Positions 9,487-17,751 of a DNA stretch of 64,000 nucleotides are shown here, piece by piece; position 1 is the first letter of the stretch; every line of letters starts with the position of its first letter. The notes under the pieces are model-generated. The model made no database searches. It was not told the DNA's origin and saw only the letters and a program-made list of their open reading frames with translations. Source of the DNA: Paraburkholderia terricola. Its GTDB lineage: Bacteria; Pseudomonadota; Gammaproteobacteria; Burkholderiales; Burkholderiaceae. The stretch covers positions 1 to 64,000 of the forward strand of contig NZ_FRAB01000003.1 in NCBI RefSeq assembly GCF_900142195.1, in the 5' to 3' direction. Both the position numbers and the translations under genes were made by a program.

Positions 9487-10649
9487 TCGAGGCGGCACAG
9501 TTCGTCGAGGCGGCGCGCGAACGCGGCTTCGACTGGTATGCGGGCGTGCCGTGTTCGTATCTGACGCCGTTCATCAATTACGTGTTGCAGGACGAATCGC
9601 TGCACTACGTGTCGGCGGCGAACGAGGGCGACGCGGTCGCGCTGATCGCGGGCGTCACGCTCGGCGCACGCAACGGCCGGCGCGGCATCACGATGATGCA
9701 GAACTCCGGGCTCGGCAACGCGGTGAGCCCGTTGACCTCGCTCACTTGGACCTTCCGTTTGCCGCAATTGCTGATCGTCACGTGGCGCGGCCAGCCCGGC
9801 GTCGCCGACGAACCGCAGCACGCGCTGATGGGCCCGGTCACGCCCGCGATGCTGGAGACGATGGAGATTCCCTGGGAGACGTTCCCGACCGAGGCCGACG
9901 CGATCGGCCCGGCGCTCGATCGCGCCATCGCGCATATGAATGAAACCGGCCGCCCGTACGCGCTCGTCATGCAAAAGGGCAGCGTGGCGCCGTACGAGTT
10001 GAAAGACGCTGGCGCGGGCGCGCGCCGCGTGCCGGCGGCGGCGCGTTCGCAGTTCAGGAACGTGGCCGCGAGCGAATTGGCTTCACGTCACGAGGCGTTG
10101 AAGAAGGTTATCGCGCATACGCCGCTCGAATCGACGGTGGTGCTGGCGTCGACCGGCTTTTGCGGCCGCGAGCTGTATGCGATCGACGACCGTCCGAACC
10201 AGTTGTACATGGTCGGCTCGATGGGCTGCGTGACGCCGTTCGCGCTGGGCCTCGCGCTCGCGCGTCCCGACCTGCACGTGGTCGCGCTCGACGGCGACGG
10301 CGCGGCGCTCATGCGCATGGGCGCGTTCGCGACGCTCGGCGCGTACGGCCCGTCGAATCTCACGCACGTGCTGCTCGACAACGGCGCGCACGACTCGACC
10401 GGCGGTCAGGCGACGGTATCGTCGCAAGTTTCGTTTGCGGGAGTGGCGGCGGCGTGCGGTTATGCGTCGGCGATTGAAAGCGACGACCCGAGCGTGATCG
10501 ACGAGTTGTTCGACGCGGCACCGGCGCCGCACGGCCCGCGCTTCGCGCGTCTCGCGATTCGCCGCGGCACGCCCGACGGCCTGCCGCGTCCCACCATCAC
10601 CCCGCCCGATGTGAAAACGCGCCTGATGCGCCACATCGGCGCCGCTTAA
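9483..10649 (+). CDS. aepY: Phosphonopyruvate decarboxylase
   Basis: Thiamine-diphosphate enzyme that decarboxylates phosphonopyruvate to phosphonoacetaldehyde. This makes the unfavourable mutase reaction irreversible. The 388-residue protein has the N-terminal pyrimidine-binding half with the activating Glu at about 48 ([11 protein letters not shown]) and the C-terminal diphosphate half with the ThDP motif starting [10 protein letters not shown] (271-273) and ending at N300 (LLDNGAHDS). The start codon overlaps the upstream stop (ATGA), implying translational coupling with the mutase. It could be mistaken for a sulfopyruvate decarboxylase, but the partner genes settle it. The symbol follows common usage for this enzyme; ppd is an equally used name. 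Confidence 0.95.
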   Translation: MIEAAQFVEAARERGFDWYAGVPCSYLTPFINYVLQDESLHYVSAANEGDAVALIAGVTLGARNGRRGITMMQNSGLGNAVSPLTSLTWTFRLPQLLIVTWRGQPGVADEPQHALMGPVTPAMLETMEIPWETFPTEADAIGPALDRAIAHMNETGRPYALVMQKGSVAPYELKDAGAGARRVPAAARSQFRNVAASELASRHEALKKVIAHTPLESTVVLASTGFCGRELYAIDDRPNQLYMVGSMGCVTPFALGLALARPDLHVVALDGDGAALMRMGAFATLGAYGPSNLTHVLLDNGAHDSTGGQATVSSQVSFAGVAAACGYASAIESDDPSVIDELFDAAPAPHGPRFARLAIRRGTPDGLPRPTITPPDVKTRLMRHIGAA

Positions 10650-10660
10650 GGAGTCCGCGA

Positions 10661-11728
10661 ATGCTGCTGCTCAATCCCGGCCCGGTGACGCTCACCGAAC
10701 GCGTTCGCAACAGCCTGCTGCAGACGGACCTGTGCCACCGCGAAAGCGAGTTTTTCGACTTGCAGGAAGAAGCCCGCACGCGTCTGGTCGATCTGTACGG
10801 TCTGAACGCGAGCGAATGGCAGGCGGTGTTGATGACCGGCTCCGGCACGGCCGCCGTCGAGAGCATGACCGCCGCGCTGGTGCCGCAAAACGGCAAGCTG
10901 CTGGTGGTGGAAAACGGCGTGTACGGCGAACGCATTGCGCAGATCGCCACGCAATACGGCATCGCGCATGAATCGCTGAAGCACGACTGGATGCAGGCGC
11001 CGGATCTCGCGAAAATCGCCGAACGGCTCGACGCCGACAAGGCGTTCACGCACCTCGCCGTGATCCATCACGAAACCACCACCGGCCGCCTGAACGATCT
11101 GCCGGCGCTCGCCGCGCTGTGCCGCGCACGCGGTCTGCGTTTGCTGGTGGACGGCGTCAGCAGCTTCGGCGCGGAAGCGATTGATTTCGCGGACGTGAGC
11201 CTCGACGCGGTCGCGGCGACGGCGAACAAATGCCTGCACGGCGTGCCGGGCGCGTCGTTCGTGCTGGTGCGGCGCGCCGCGCTTGCGCAGGCGGCGAGCC
11301 GCACGTACTACCTGGACCTCGGGCGTCTCGCGCGTTTGCAGGATCAGCGCAACACGCCGTTCACGCCGTCGGTGCATGCGTACTACGCGCTCGTCGAGGC
11401 GTTGCGCGAACTGGCCGACGAAGGCGGCTGGCACGCGCGTCACGCGCGCTATGCCGCGCTCGCCGAGCAGACGCGCGCGGGTCTCGCCGAGCGGGGTATC
11501 GGCAGCGTGTTGCCGGCGGAGCAATCGTCGGTGGTGCTGCGCGCGTATCGCTTGCCGGCCGGCGTGTCGTATCCGCAACTGCACGACGCGCTCAAGGCGC
11601 GCGGCTTCGTCATCTATGCGGGGCAGGGCGGGCTGTCGGCGGAACTGTTCCGCATCTCGACGATGGGCAACCTCCACGCCGCCGACATCGACCGGCTGTT
11701 GCAGGGCTTTACCGATCTCATGCGCTGA
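10661..11728 (+). CDS. phnW: 2-Aminoethylphosphonate transaminase
   Basis: PLP-dependent fold-type I aminotransferase (355 aa) interconverting 2-aminoethylphosphonate and phosphonoacetaldehyde with alanine/pyruvate. The start MLLLNPGPVTLTERVR is typical. The PLP lysine is K190 in ATANKCLHGVPG, with the cofactor aspartate D164 in LLVDGVSSFGAE. The same enzyme type works in degradation, but there is no phosphonatase (phnX) or phosphonate ABC transporter here. The two upstream biosynthetic genes, 11 bp away, therefore indicate it runs toward aminoethylphosphonate. TAAGGAG just upstream serves both as the preceding stop and as the ribosome site. It is the last gene of the operon. Confidence 0.93.
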   Translation: MLLLNPGPVTLTERVRNSLLQTDLCHRESEFFDLQEEARTRLVDLYGLNASEWQAVLMTGSGTAAVESMTAALVPQNGKLLVVENGVYGERIAQIATQYGIAHESLKHDWMQAPDLAKIAERLDADKAFTHLAVIHHETTTGRLNDLPALAALCRARGLRLLVDGVSSFGAEAIDFADVSLDAVAATANKCLHGVPGASFVLVRRAALAQAASRTYYLDLGRLARLQDQRNTPFTPSVHAYYALVEALRELADEGGWHARHARYAALAEQTRAGLAERGIGSVLPAEQSSVVLRAYRLPAGVSYPQLHDALKARGFVIYAGQGGLSAELFRISTMGNLHAADIDRLLQGFTDLMR

Positions 11729-11748
11729 TCGCGGGCGGCTCGGGTTCA

Positions 11749-11776
11749 GGCGCCGGGCCGCTTTCGGCTCGGCGCC
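11749..11776 (+). terminator. Stem-loop after the phosphonate operon
   Basis: A 12-bp GC stem with one G-T pair (GGCGCCGGGCCG with CGGCTCGGCGCC, loop CTTT) starts 20 bases after the transaminase stop. There is no T-tract, so it could be a rho-assisted end or an mRNA 3-prime stabiliser. Confidence 0.4.
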
Positions 11777-11833
11777 GATTCACGCTTCGGCCTCGCGCCA
11801 ATTCACGCGTCAAGCCCACGGCGGCGCCAATCC

Positions 11834-11986
11834 TCATACCGGGTCTTTGTCCGGCGGCCCCTCGGGTTGCTGCGGCTCATCGGTGTGATGCCCCGGCGAC
11901 GGCGGCACGAGCGGATCGGCTTCCGGGTCGCGGGTCGGATCGGCGTTGGGATCGGGAATCGGGCTGGTATGCATGTCGTAGCTCAT
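11834..11986 (-). CDS. 50-residue Pro/Asp-rich peptide of unknown function
   Basis: Too short for routine calling. The frame encodes 50 residues beginning MSYDMHTSPIPDPNADPTRD and is very rich in Pro, Asp and Glu, without Cys, Trp or any hydrophobic segment, so it is likely intrinsically disordered and acidic. An AGGTG ribosome site lies 7 bases upstream of the ATG at 11986, and the DPxADP-like periodicity looks selected. I do not recognise the family. It lies alone on the minus strand in the gap between the phosphonate operon and the LmbE-type deacetylase. Confidence 0.55.
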   Translation of the reverse strand: MSYDMHTSPIPDPNADPTRDPEADPLVPPSPGHHTDEPQQPEGPPDKDPV

Positions 11987-12083
11987 TGCATCACCTGTGA
12001 GTGGAGAAGAAGGCGTGGCCGGCGATGAAATGCGCGCCGGCCATTTCCTTCAATCGTAGGCGATCCGGCGTGCATGGCGCCGC

Positions 12084-12788
12084 CTACTTTTTCAAGCGGC
12101 GGCCCACGCTCAACTGCCAGTAACGCTCGGTGGCGAACACGTCGTCGTAATTGCCCGCGCCGAACGCACGCAACTGGCTTTCGTAGGCGAGCACCGCTTC
12201 GCGTTTGAGCAGCGCGCGGCGCTGAACGTCGATGGTGTGCCCCGCGCTCGGATGCGCCGGCGTCGCGACGATGCCGCGCTGCGCGAGATCGGCGAGCCGC
12301 GCCTGCACGACGCCGGGCGTGCGCCGGTGAATCGCTTCCTCATAGCCGAACCACGTCAGATGCGACAGGCGCGGCAGGATTTCGCAGCAGGCTTCGAACA
12401 CCCGCACGTGGTCGTCGTGATACAGGCCGAGCGGCATCAGCAAGGTGTTCGCGGTCGAGCGATAGATGGTTTCCTCCAGCGCCGCCGCCATCCTGCTGAT
12501 CGACGGCGAGTCCGAATACTGGGCGTCGCGAAACGGCATGCGCAACGGAATCGCGTCGAGTAGCTCGAGCGCGCGGTTGTCTTCGAGCGTGCGTTCGTGA
12601 ATCGCCTGATGCGCGTTCGCGAAGCCCGACTTTTCATCCCATTCGGTATGCATCTGCTGCTCGGGCGGCGCGGCGAACACCGTGCAGACCGCCGCGTCGG
12701 GATGCGCGGCGAGCAACGCGCCGCAACTGAAGACGGCGTCGTCGAAATGGGGCGAGACGATGAAGAGGCGTCGGCTGGTTTCGCTCAT
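12084..12788 (-). CDS. LmbE/PIG-L family zinc deacetylase
   Basis: Predicted N-acetylglucosaminyl-type amide hydrolase of 234 residues. The zinc-binding PHFDD motif is at 13-17 (IVSPHFDDAVFSCG), and a second conserved His pair is in GLYHDDHVRVF (about 124 and 127). The family removes acetyl from N-acetylglucosamine-containing glycans or small thiol precursors; the actual substrate is unknown. There are no glycosyltransferase neighbours. No signal peptide or membrane segment is visible, so it acts in the cytoplasm. Proximity to the phosphonate operon is suggestive but it lies on the opposite strand. Confidence 0.85.
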   Translation of the reverse strand: MSETSRRLFIVSPHFDDAVFSCGALLAAHPDAAVCTVFAAPPEQQMHTEWDEKSGFANAHQAIHERTLEDNRALELLDAIPLRMPFRDAQYSDSPSISRMAAALEETIYRSTANTLLMPLGLYHDDHVRVFEACCEILPRLSHLTWFGYEEAIHRRTPGVVQARLADLAQRGIVATPAHPSAGHTIDVQRRALLKREAVLAYESQLRAFGAGNYDDVFATERYWQLSVGRRLKK

Positions 12789-12974
12789 GGACGTGTGGTG
12801 GTGTCGAACGCGCGGGGCCGCATTCGAGGCGTAAGCGTGGGCGCAAATCGCGATGTCACCTCAGCTTAGGCGGAATCGGGACGGCTTGCGCAACATCTGA
12901 TGAGCGCAAGGCGCATGCCTGGGCGCGCCGGGCTGCCGGCAGTCGTCTGCGCACCAGCATCGCGGCCACGCCGC

Positions 12975-13562
12975 CTACACGTTGCGCAAATCTTCCGGCG
13001 TATCGACATCGCGCAAGATGCCCGGATCGTCGACGTCCAGCCGCGTGACATGCTGCGACATCAACAGGGAGCGCGCGCCCGCGTCGCCGTCGAGCTTCAG
13101 CAGCGCATCGCGGTGCGCGACGCCGAAGCCGACCGGATGCCCGCGCTGCCCCTCGTAAAACGGCGCGACCAGCGACGCGCCGCCATCCAGCGCACGCGCG
13201 AGCGCTTCGATCGTCGTCACGGCGATGCGCGGCATGTCGGCGAGCGCGACGATCCAGCCTTCGGCGTCGTCGCTCGCCTCGATGCCCGCGGCGAGGCTCG
13301 CGCCCATGCCGCGCTCGGCGGCCGGGGCGAACACCACCTCGCAGCCGGCGTCGTTCAGCAGGCGCGCAAGGGCGTCCGAGCCGGGCCGCACCACGGCCAC
13401 CACGCGCGGCACGACCGCGAGCAGCCGATGCGCGGCTTCATGCGCGACCGGCGTGCCGTCGCGCATGCGCGCGAGCAGCTTGTTGTGCATGCCGTCCGGG
13501 TCGAAGCGCGAGCCGAGACCGGCGGCGAGCAACACGCCAGTGGCGAGCGAGGCATAGGCCAT
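12975..13562 (-). CDS. mocA: MocA-like molybdenum-cofactor cytidylyltransferase
   Basis: Small NTP-transferase (195 aa) with the nucleotide loop LLAAGLGSRF at about 11-20 and the metal-binding region VALADMPRIA. MobA/MocA family members attach CMP or GMP to molybdopterin. Its position 75 bp downstream of paoABC on the same strand supports the CMP-forming MocA role, since xanthine-oxidase-family enzymes such as PaoABC use molybdopterin cytosine dinucleotide. No XdhC/PaoD-type maturation chaperone follows, so that step must be encoded elsewhere. The symbol is inferred from context; MobA is the alternative. Confidence 0.82.
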   Translation of the reverse strand: MAYASLATGVLLAAGLGSRFDPDGMHNKLLARMRDGTPVAHEAAHRLLAVVPRVVAVVRPGSDALARLLNDAGCEVVFAPAAERGMGASLAAGIEASDDAEGWIVALADMPRIAVTTIEALARALDGGASLVAPFYEGQRGHPVGFGVAHRDALLKLDGDAGARSLLMSQHVTRLDVDDPGILRDVDTPEDLRNV

Positions 13563-13637
13563 GAGCGGGCACCGGGAGAAAGGATGAAACCGATTGTGCG
13601 TTGCAACGCATGACGAGGCAAGCGCGAAAGCATCCCT

Positions 13638-15860
13638 TCAAACCCGCACCTGCCCCATCACCTTATCGAGCGTGATCGGCAAATCGCGCACGCGCACGCC
13701 GGTCGCGTGAAACACCGCATTCGCAATCGCCGCCGGCACGCCCGTAATGCCGATCTCACCGATGCCGCGCACGCCGAGCGAGTTGATATACGGATCCGGC
13801 CGGTCAATGAAGGTAATGTCGAGGGAGCCGATATCCGCGTTCACCGGCACGTGGTACTCCGCGAGGTTCGCGTTGGTGAAGCGTCCAGTGCGCGTATCGA
13901 GCGAGCTTTCCTCCTGCAACGCGGCCCCCACGCCCCACACGATGCCGCCCAGCATCTGGCTGCGCGCGGTCTTCTCGTTGAGCACGCGGCCCACGTCGTA
14001 GACGGCGACGACCCGCGGCACGCGGATCGTGCCGAGATCCGCGTCGACGTGAACCTCGACGAATACCGCGCCGAACGAGTGAAACGAGTACTTCTGCTTC
14101 TCGTCGCCGGGCTTGACGCTCGAGGCCGCCTCGATCGGCTTGCCGCCCGAGCGCGCGATGATCGCCGCCGCCGGATCGCGCTTCGCGGGCTGTGAGCGGC
14201 TCATCACCCAGCCGTTTTCCACGGTGACGTCGTCGAGCGCGAGGCCGTGCACGGGCGAGGCCTGATCCGCGAGCGCCAGTGCGATCAACTGGCTGCGCGC
14301 CTGGCTCGCGGCGTCGCGCACGGCCGGCGATACGCTCGCCGCCGATTGCGAGCCGCCCGACACCGGCGCGCGAGGCAGCGACGAATCGCCGAGCGCGAAG
14401 CGGATGCTTTCGGGCGCGAAGCCGAGCGCGTCGGCGGCCACCTGGGTCATCACGGTGTAGGTGCCGGTGCCGATGTCCTGCGTGCCGGAGGCGACCATCG
14501 CGGTGCCGTCCGGCAGAATCCGCGCAATCGCCGCGGCTTCGCTGCGGTTGGCCGGATACGTGGCGGTCGCCATGCCCATGCCGATCAGCGTATTGCCGTT
14601 ACGCATCGAGCGGGGCGCGCCGCTGCGCCGCGACCAGCCGAACTTCTGCGCGCCGATCTGGTAACACTCGCGCAAGGATTTGCCCGACCACGGCTTGTTT
14701 TCCTGCGGATCGGCGTCGGCGTGATTCTTCATGCGCAGCGCGAGCGGGTCCATGTTCAACGCCGCCGCGAGTTCGTCCATGGCCGATTCGAGCGCGAACG
14801 AGCCGGTCGTTTCGCCGGGGGCGCGCATGAAGGTCGGCGTGCCGAGGTTCAACTGCACGAGCCGGTGCGTGGTGATCTGATTAGGCACCGCGTACAGCAT
14901 GCGCGTGACCATGCAGCAGGTCTCGGTCCAATCCTCGATCGTCGACGTGTTCGAGATGCTGTCGTGGCGCATCGCGGTCAGCGTGCCGTCGCGCCGCGCG
15001 GCGAGCACCAGGTGCTGCTCGGTTCGCGGACGCGCGCCGACCGGGCCGAACATCTGCGGCCGTTGCAGCACGAGCCGCACCGGGCGTCCCGTCTGCTTCG
15101 CCGCCATCGCGCACAACGACACATGCGACCACGACGAGCCCTTGCAACCGAACCCGCCGCCGACGAACGGCGAGATCACGCGCACGTCGCCGGGCGCGAT
15201 GCCGAACGTTTTGGCGACCGCCTGCGCCGCGCCGCTCACGCCTTGCGTCGAATCGTAGAGCGTGAGTTGCGGGCCGTCCCAGCGCGCCATCGTCGCGTGC
15301 GGTTCCATCGGATTGTGATGCTCGATCGGCGTGGTGTAGGTCACGTCGACGTGCACCGCCGCGCCGCGCATGCCGTCCTCGAAGCTGCCGCGCCGCGTAT
15401 CGGTCTGCCGGCCTTGCGGCTTGTCCGGCGCATGGCTGTTCGACTTGGCCCGCGTGAAATCGAGCATCGCCGGGCTCGCCTGGTAAGCGATGCGCAACTG
15501 ACGCGCGGCGTCGGTCGCCTGTTCGAGCGTGTCCGCGACCACCACCGCGACCGGCTCGTTGTTGTAGTGAACCTCGTTGTCCTGCAGCAGCGAGAGGCGG
15601 CGGCCGGCCGGCGGCGCCAACGCGGGCTTGCCGCCGTTCGGCAGGCGCGGCGCGTTCTGATACGTCATCACGAGCAGCACGCCGGGCAGCGCCTGCGCGC
15701 GGGCCGCGTCGATCGACGCAATCGTGCCGCACGCGATCGTGCTGGTGACGAGCACCGCATGCGCGAGACGCGCCTCGGGAAACTCGCCGGCATAGCGCGC
15801 CTCGCCGGTTACCTTGAGCAGACCGTCGGTGCGGTCGAACGGTTGTCCGATCAGATTCAT
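13638..15860 (-). CDS. paoC: PaoC-like aldehyde oxidoreductase, molybdopterin subunit
   Basis: Large catalytic subunit (740 aa) of a xanthine-oxidase-family aldehyde oxidoreductase, holding the Mo cofactor. The N-terminal domain begins [20 protein letters not shown]. The cofactor-binding segments include [13 protein letters not shown], and the catalytic Glu is about residue 702 in [12 protein letters not shown] near the C-terminus. The ATG at 15860 overlaps the stop of paoB by four bases, which fixes the start; the upstream frame extension is spurious. It has no signal of its own and would be exported as a folded complex with the Tat-tagged PaoA. By homology the complex oxidises aromatic and other aldehydes to acids. 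The exact substrate is not deducible. Confidence 0.92.
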   Translation of the reverse strand: MNLIGQPFDRTDGLLKVTGEARYAGEFPEARLAHAVLVTSTIACGTIASIDAARAQALPGVLLVMTYQNAPRLPNGGKPALAPPAGRRLSLLQDNEVHYNNEPVAVVVADTLEQATDAARQLRIAYQASPAMLDFTRAKSNSHAPDKPQGRQTDTRRGSFEDGMRGAAVHVDVTYTTPIEHHNPMEPHATMARWDGPQLTLYDSTQGVSGAAQAVAKTFGIAPGDVRVISPFVGGGFGCKGSSWSHVSLCAMAAKQTGRPVRLVLQRPQMFGPVGARPRTEQHLVLAARRDGTLTAMRHDSISNTSTIEDWTETCCMVTRMLYAVPNQITTHRLVQLNLGTPTFMRAPGETTGSFALESAMDELAAALNMDPLALRMKNHADADPQENKPWSGKSLRECYQIGAQKFGWSRRSGAPRSMRNGNTLIGMGMATATYPANRSEAAAIARILPDGTAMVASGTQDIGTGTYTVMTQVAADALGFAPESIRFALGDSSLPRAPVSGGSQSAASVSPAVRDAASQARSQLIALALADQASPVHGLALDDVTVENGWVMSRSQPAKRDPAAAIIARSGGKPIEAASSVKPGDEKQKYSFHSFGAVFVEVHVDADLGTIRVPRVVAVYDVGRVLNEKTARSQMLGGIVWGVGAALQEESSLDTRTGRFTNANLAEYHVPVNADIGSLDITFIDRPDPYINSLGVRGIGEIGITGVPAAIANAVFHATGVRVRDLPITLDKVMGQVRV

Positions 15861-16858
15861 GCGACACCTCCGGCACGGCCAGCGGCCTGGTTCACCGCGC
15901 GCACGATCGCGCGTTGCGCGAGCTGCACCTTGAAACGGTTGTCGTGTTGGGGCCGCGCATCGCGCAGCGCGGCGGCGGCGGCGTCTCGCAGCGTCGCTTG
16001 CGTGAGCGGCCGGCCGTCGAGCATCTGTTCGGCGGCGCTCGCGCGCCACGGTTTATGCGCGACGCCGCCCAAGGCGATACGCGCGGTCTTCACGCGCTCG
16101 CCGTCCATCTGCAAGGCGGCGGCGACCGAGACGAGCGCGAACGCATAACTGGCCCGGTCGCGCACTTTCAGGTAATGCGAACGCGCGCTGAAGAGCGCTG
16201 GCGGCAGATCCACCGCGGTAATCAATTCACCGGGCTGCAAGGTGGTGTCGAGCTCGGGCCGATCGCCGGGGAGCCGGTGAAAATCGGCGAACGCAATGGT
16301 CCGCTCGCCTGCCGGGCCGCTCACGCGCACCACCGCATCGAGCGCGGCAAGCGCCACGCTCATATCCGACGGGTTCACGGCGATGCATTGCGCACTCGCG
16401 CCGAGAATCGCGTGCGTGCGATTGTGGCCGTCGAGCGCGGCGCACCCGCTGCCGGGCGTGCGTTTATTGCATTGCGTGAAGGCGGTGTCGTAAAAGTAGC
16501 CGCAGCGGGTTCGTTGCAGCAGATTCCCGCCGACCGTCGCCATATTGCGCAGTTGCGCCGATGCGCCCGCCAGAAATGCTTGCGACAACAGCGGGTATTG
16601 CTCGCGCACCAGCGCATGATTCGCCGCATCGCTGTTGCGCACGAGCGCGCCGATGCGGATGCCGCCGTCGGGGAGCGTCGTGATCGTATCGAGTCCGCGA
16701 ATATGCGTGATATCGATGAGCCGCACGGGCCGCGTCACGCCGCCCTTCATCAGATCGAGCAGATTCGTGCCGCCGCCGATGAACACCGCGCCGGGTTGCT
16801 GAACCGCGCGCACCGCGCCGGCGATATCGCCGGCGCGTTCGTAAGAGATTGCATCCAT
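15857..16858 (-). CDS. paoB: PaoB-like FAD subunit with extra iron-sulfur cluster motif
   Basis: FAD-binding subunit (333 aa) passing electrons from the 2Fe-2S centres to the acceptor. The FAD motifs are [15 protein letters not shown] (about 26-40) and [16 protein letters not shown] (about 107-122). Four Cys at about 119, 130, 139 and 158 form the insert known in E. coli PaoB to hold a 4Fe-4S cluster, which separates this family from ordinary xanthine dehydrogenase FAD subunits. The ATG at 16858 has GGAG 8 bases upstream. It starts 13 bp after paoA ends and overlaps paoC. No signal peptide; export is by association with PaoA. Confidence 0.92.
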   Translation of the reverse strand: MDAISYERAGDIAGAVRAVQQPGAVFIGGGTNLLDLMKGGVTRPVRLIDITHIRGLDTITTLPDGGIRIGALVRNSDAANHALVREQYPLLSQAFLAGASAQLRNMATVGGNLLQRTRCGYFYDTAFTQCNKRTPGSGCAALDGHNRTHAILGASAQCIAVNPSDMSVALAALDAVVRVSGPAGERTIAFADFHRLPGDRPELDTTLQPGELITAVDLPPALFSARSHYLKVRDRASYAFALVSVAAALQMDGERVKTARIALGGVAHKPWRASAAEQMLDGRPLTQATLRDAAAAALRDARPQHDNRFKVQLAQRAIVRAVNQAAGRAGGVA

Positions 16859-16871
16859 GCTGGTCGCTCCG

Positions 16872-17609
16872 TCAGGCGTTGCCGGTGCCGTTGCCATCGC
16901 TCGCGGCGCTGCCGCTCTGGCTACCGCCTTCATGCACCGCGCGCACCGCGGCGACGATGTTCGCGTACGCGCCGCAACGGCAAATATTGCCGCTCATGCG
17001 CTCGCGAATCTCGTCGTCGGAAAATTGAGCTGGGCGGCGGCGCACATCGGCCGTCACGGTGCTGGCCGCGCCGTCGCGGAATTCGCTCAGCAGGGCCGTC
17101 GCGGAACATAACTGACCCGGTGTGCAATAACCGCACTGGAAAGCATCGTGTTCGATGAAGGCGCGCTGCATCGGACTCAGCGCGCCGTTGGCGGCGAGCC
17201 CCTCGACCGTCGTGATGTTCTGGCCTTCATGCATGACGGCGAGCGTCAGGCACGAGTTGATGCGGCGGCCGTCGGCGAGCACGGTGCAGGCGCCGCACTG
17301 CCCGCGGTCGCAACCTTTCTTGGTGCCCATCAGGCCCGCGTATTCACGCAGCGCATCGAGCAGGGTCACGCGCGGTTCGAGTCGTAGCGCATAAGCGCGG
17401 CCGTTGATCGTCAACGTGACCGGGCGCGGCGGTACGGCGTCGCGAGCTTGCGCGGGCGGTGCGGACGGCGATTGATCTTGCGCGCGAAGGTGCGGCGCCG
17501 CACCGACCGTGGCGGCCGCGGCAGCCGATTGCAGAAAGCGGCGTCGCGCGGGTCGACGTGGGGTGGCGTTCTTGTCGCCCGAATCCTGACATTCCTTATT
17601 CGAAGACAT
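16872..17609 (-). CDS. paoA: PaoA-like 2Fe-2S subunit with Tat signal
   Basis: Iron-sulfur subunit (245 aa) carrying two 2Fe-2S clusters. Residues 22-26 (RRRFL) followed by an Ala-rich stretch form a twin-arginine signal, so the complex works in the periplasm. The plant-ferredoxin-type cluster uses C100, C105, C108 and C120; the all-helical second cluster uses C159, C162, C210 and C212. The start MSSNKECQ at 17609 is preferred over an upstream extension because it puts the Tat motif at a normal distance from the N-terminus. It heads the operon paoA-paoB-paoC-mocA and diverges from the 3HB-oligomer hydrolase across 142 bp that must hold both promoters. Confidence 0.92.
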   Translation of the reverse strand: MSSNKECQDSGDKNATPRRPARRRFLQSAAAAATVGAAPHLRAQDQSPSAPPAQARDAVPPRPVTLTINGRAYALRLEPRVTLLDALREYAGLMGTKKGCDRGQCGACTVLADGRRINSCLTLAVMHEGQNITTVEGLAANGALSPMQRAFIEHDAFQCGYCTPGQLCSATALLSEFRDGAASTVTADVRRRPAQFSDDEIRERMSGNICRCGAYANIVAAVRAVHEGGSQSGSAASDGNGTGNA

Positions 17610-17751
17610 GACGTTCAGTTGACTCCATTCAAAGGTGCATGCACGCTGGCGATGCGCCGGTATCCGACGCGCGCGATCCGACACACGGCAGGTAGCATGT
17701 TCGGTGCCGTTGCGTCTTCAACCGTATGAAAAAATCACGGAGACAGCAAAG

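Noticed and set aside
10661..11728. Phosphonate degradation locus
   Set aside because: The transaminase alone could suggest AEP breakdown, but the linked PEP mutase and decarboxylase, and the lack of phnX and of transport genes, point to synthesis.
14247..16148. 633-codon plus-strand frame antisense to paoC/paoB
   Set aside because: Arg/His/Ala-rich mirror of a well-supported coding strand. The same reason removes the long antisense frames at 3932-5395, 5512-7335, 41557-43635 and 46709-48382.
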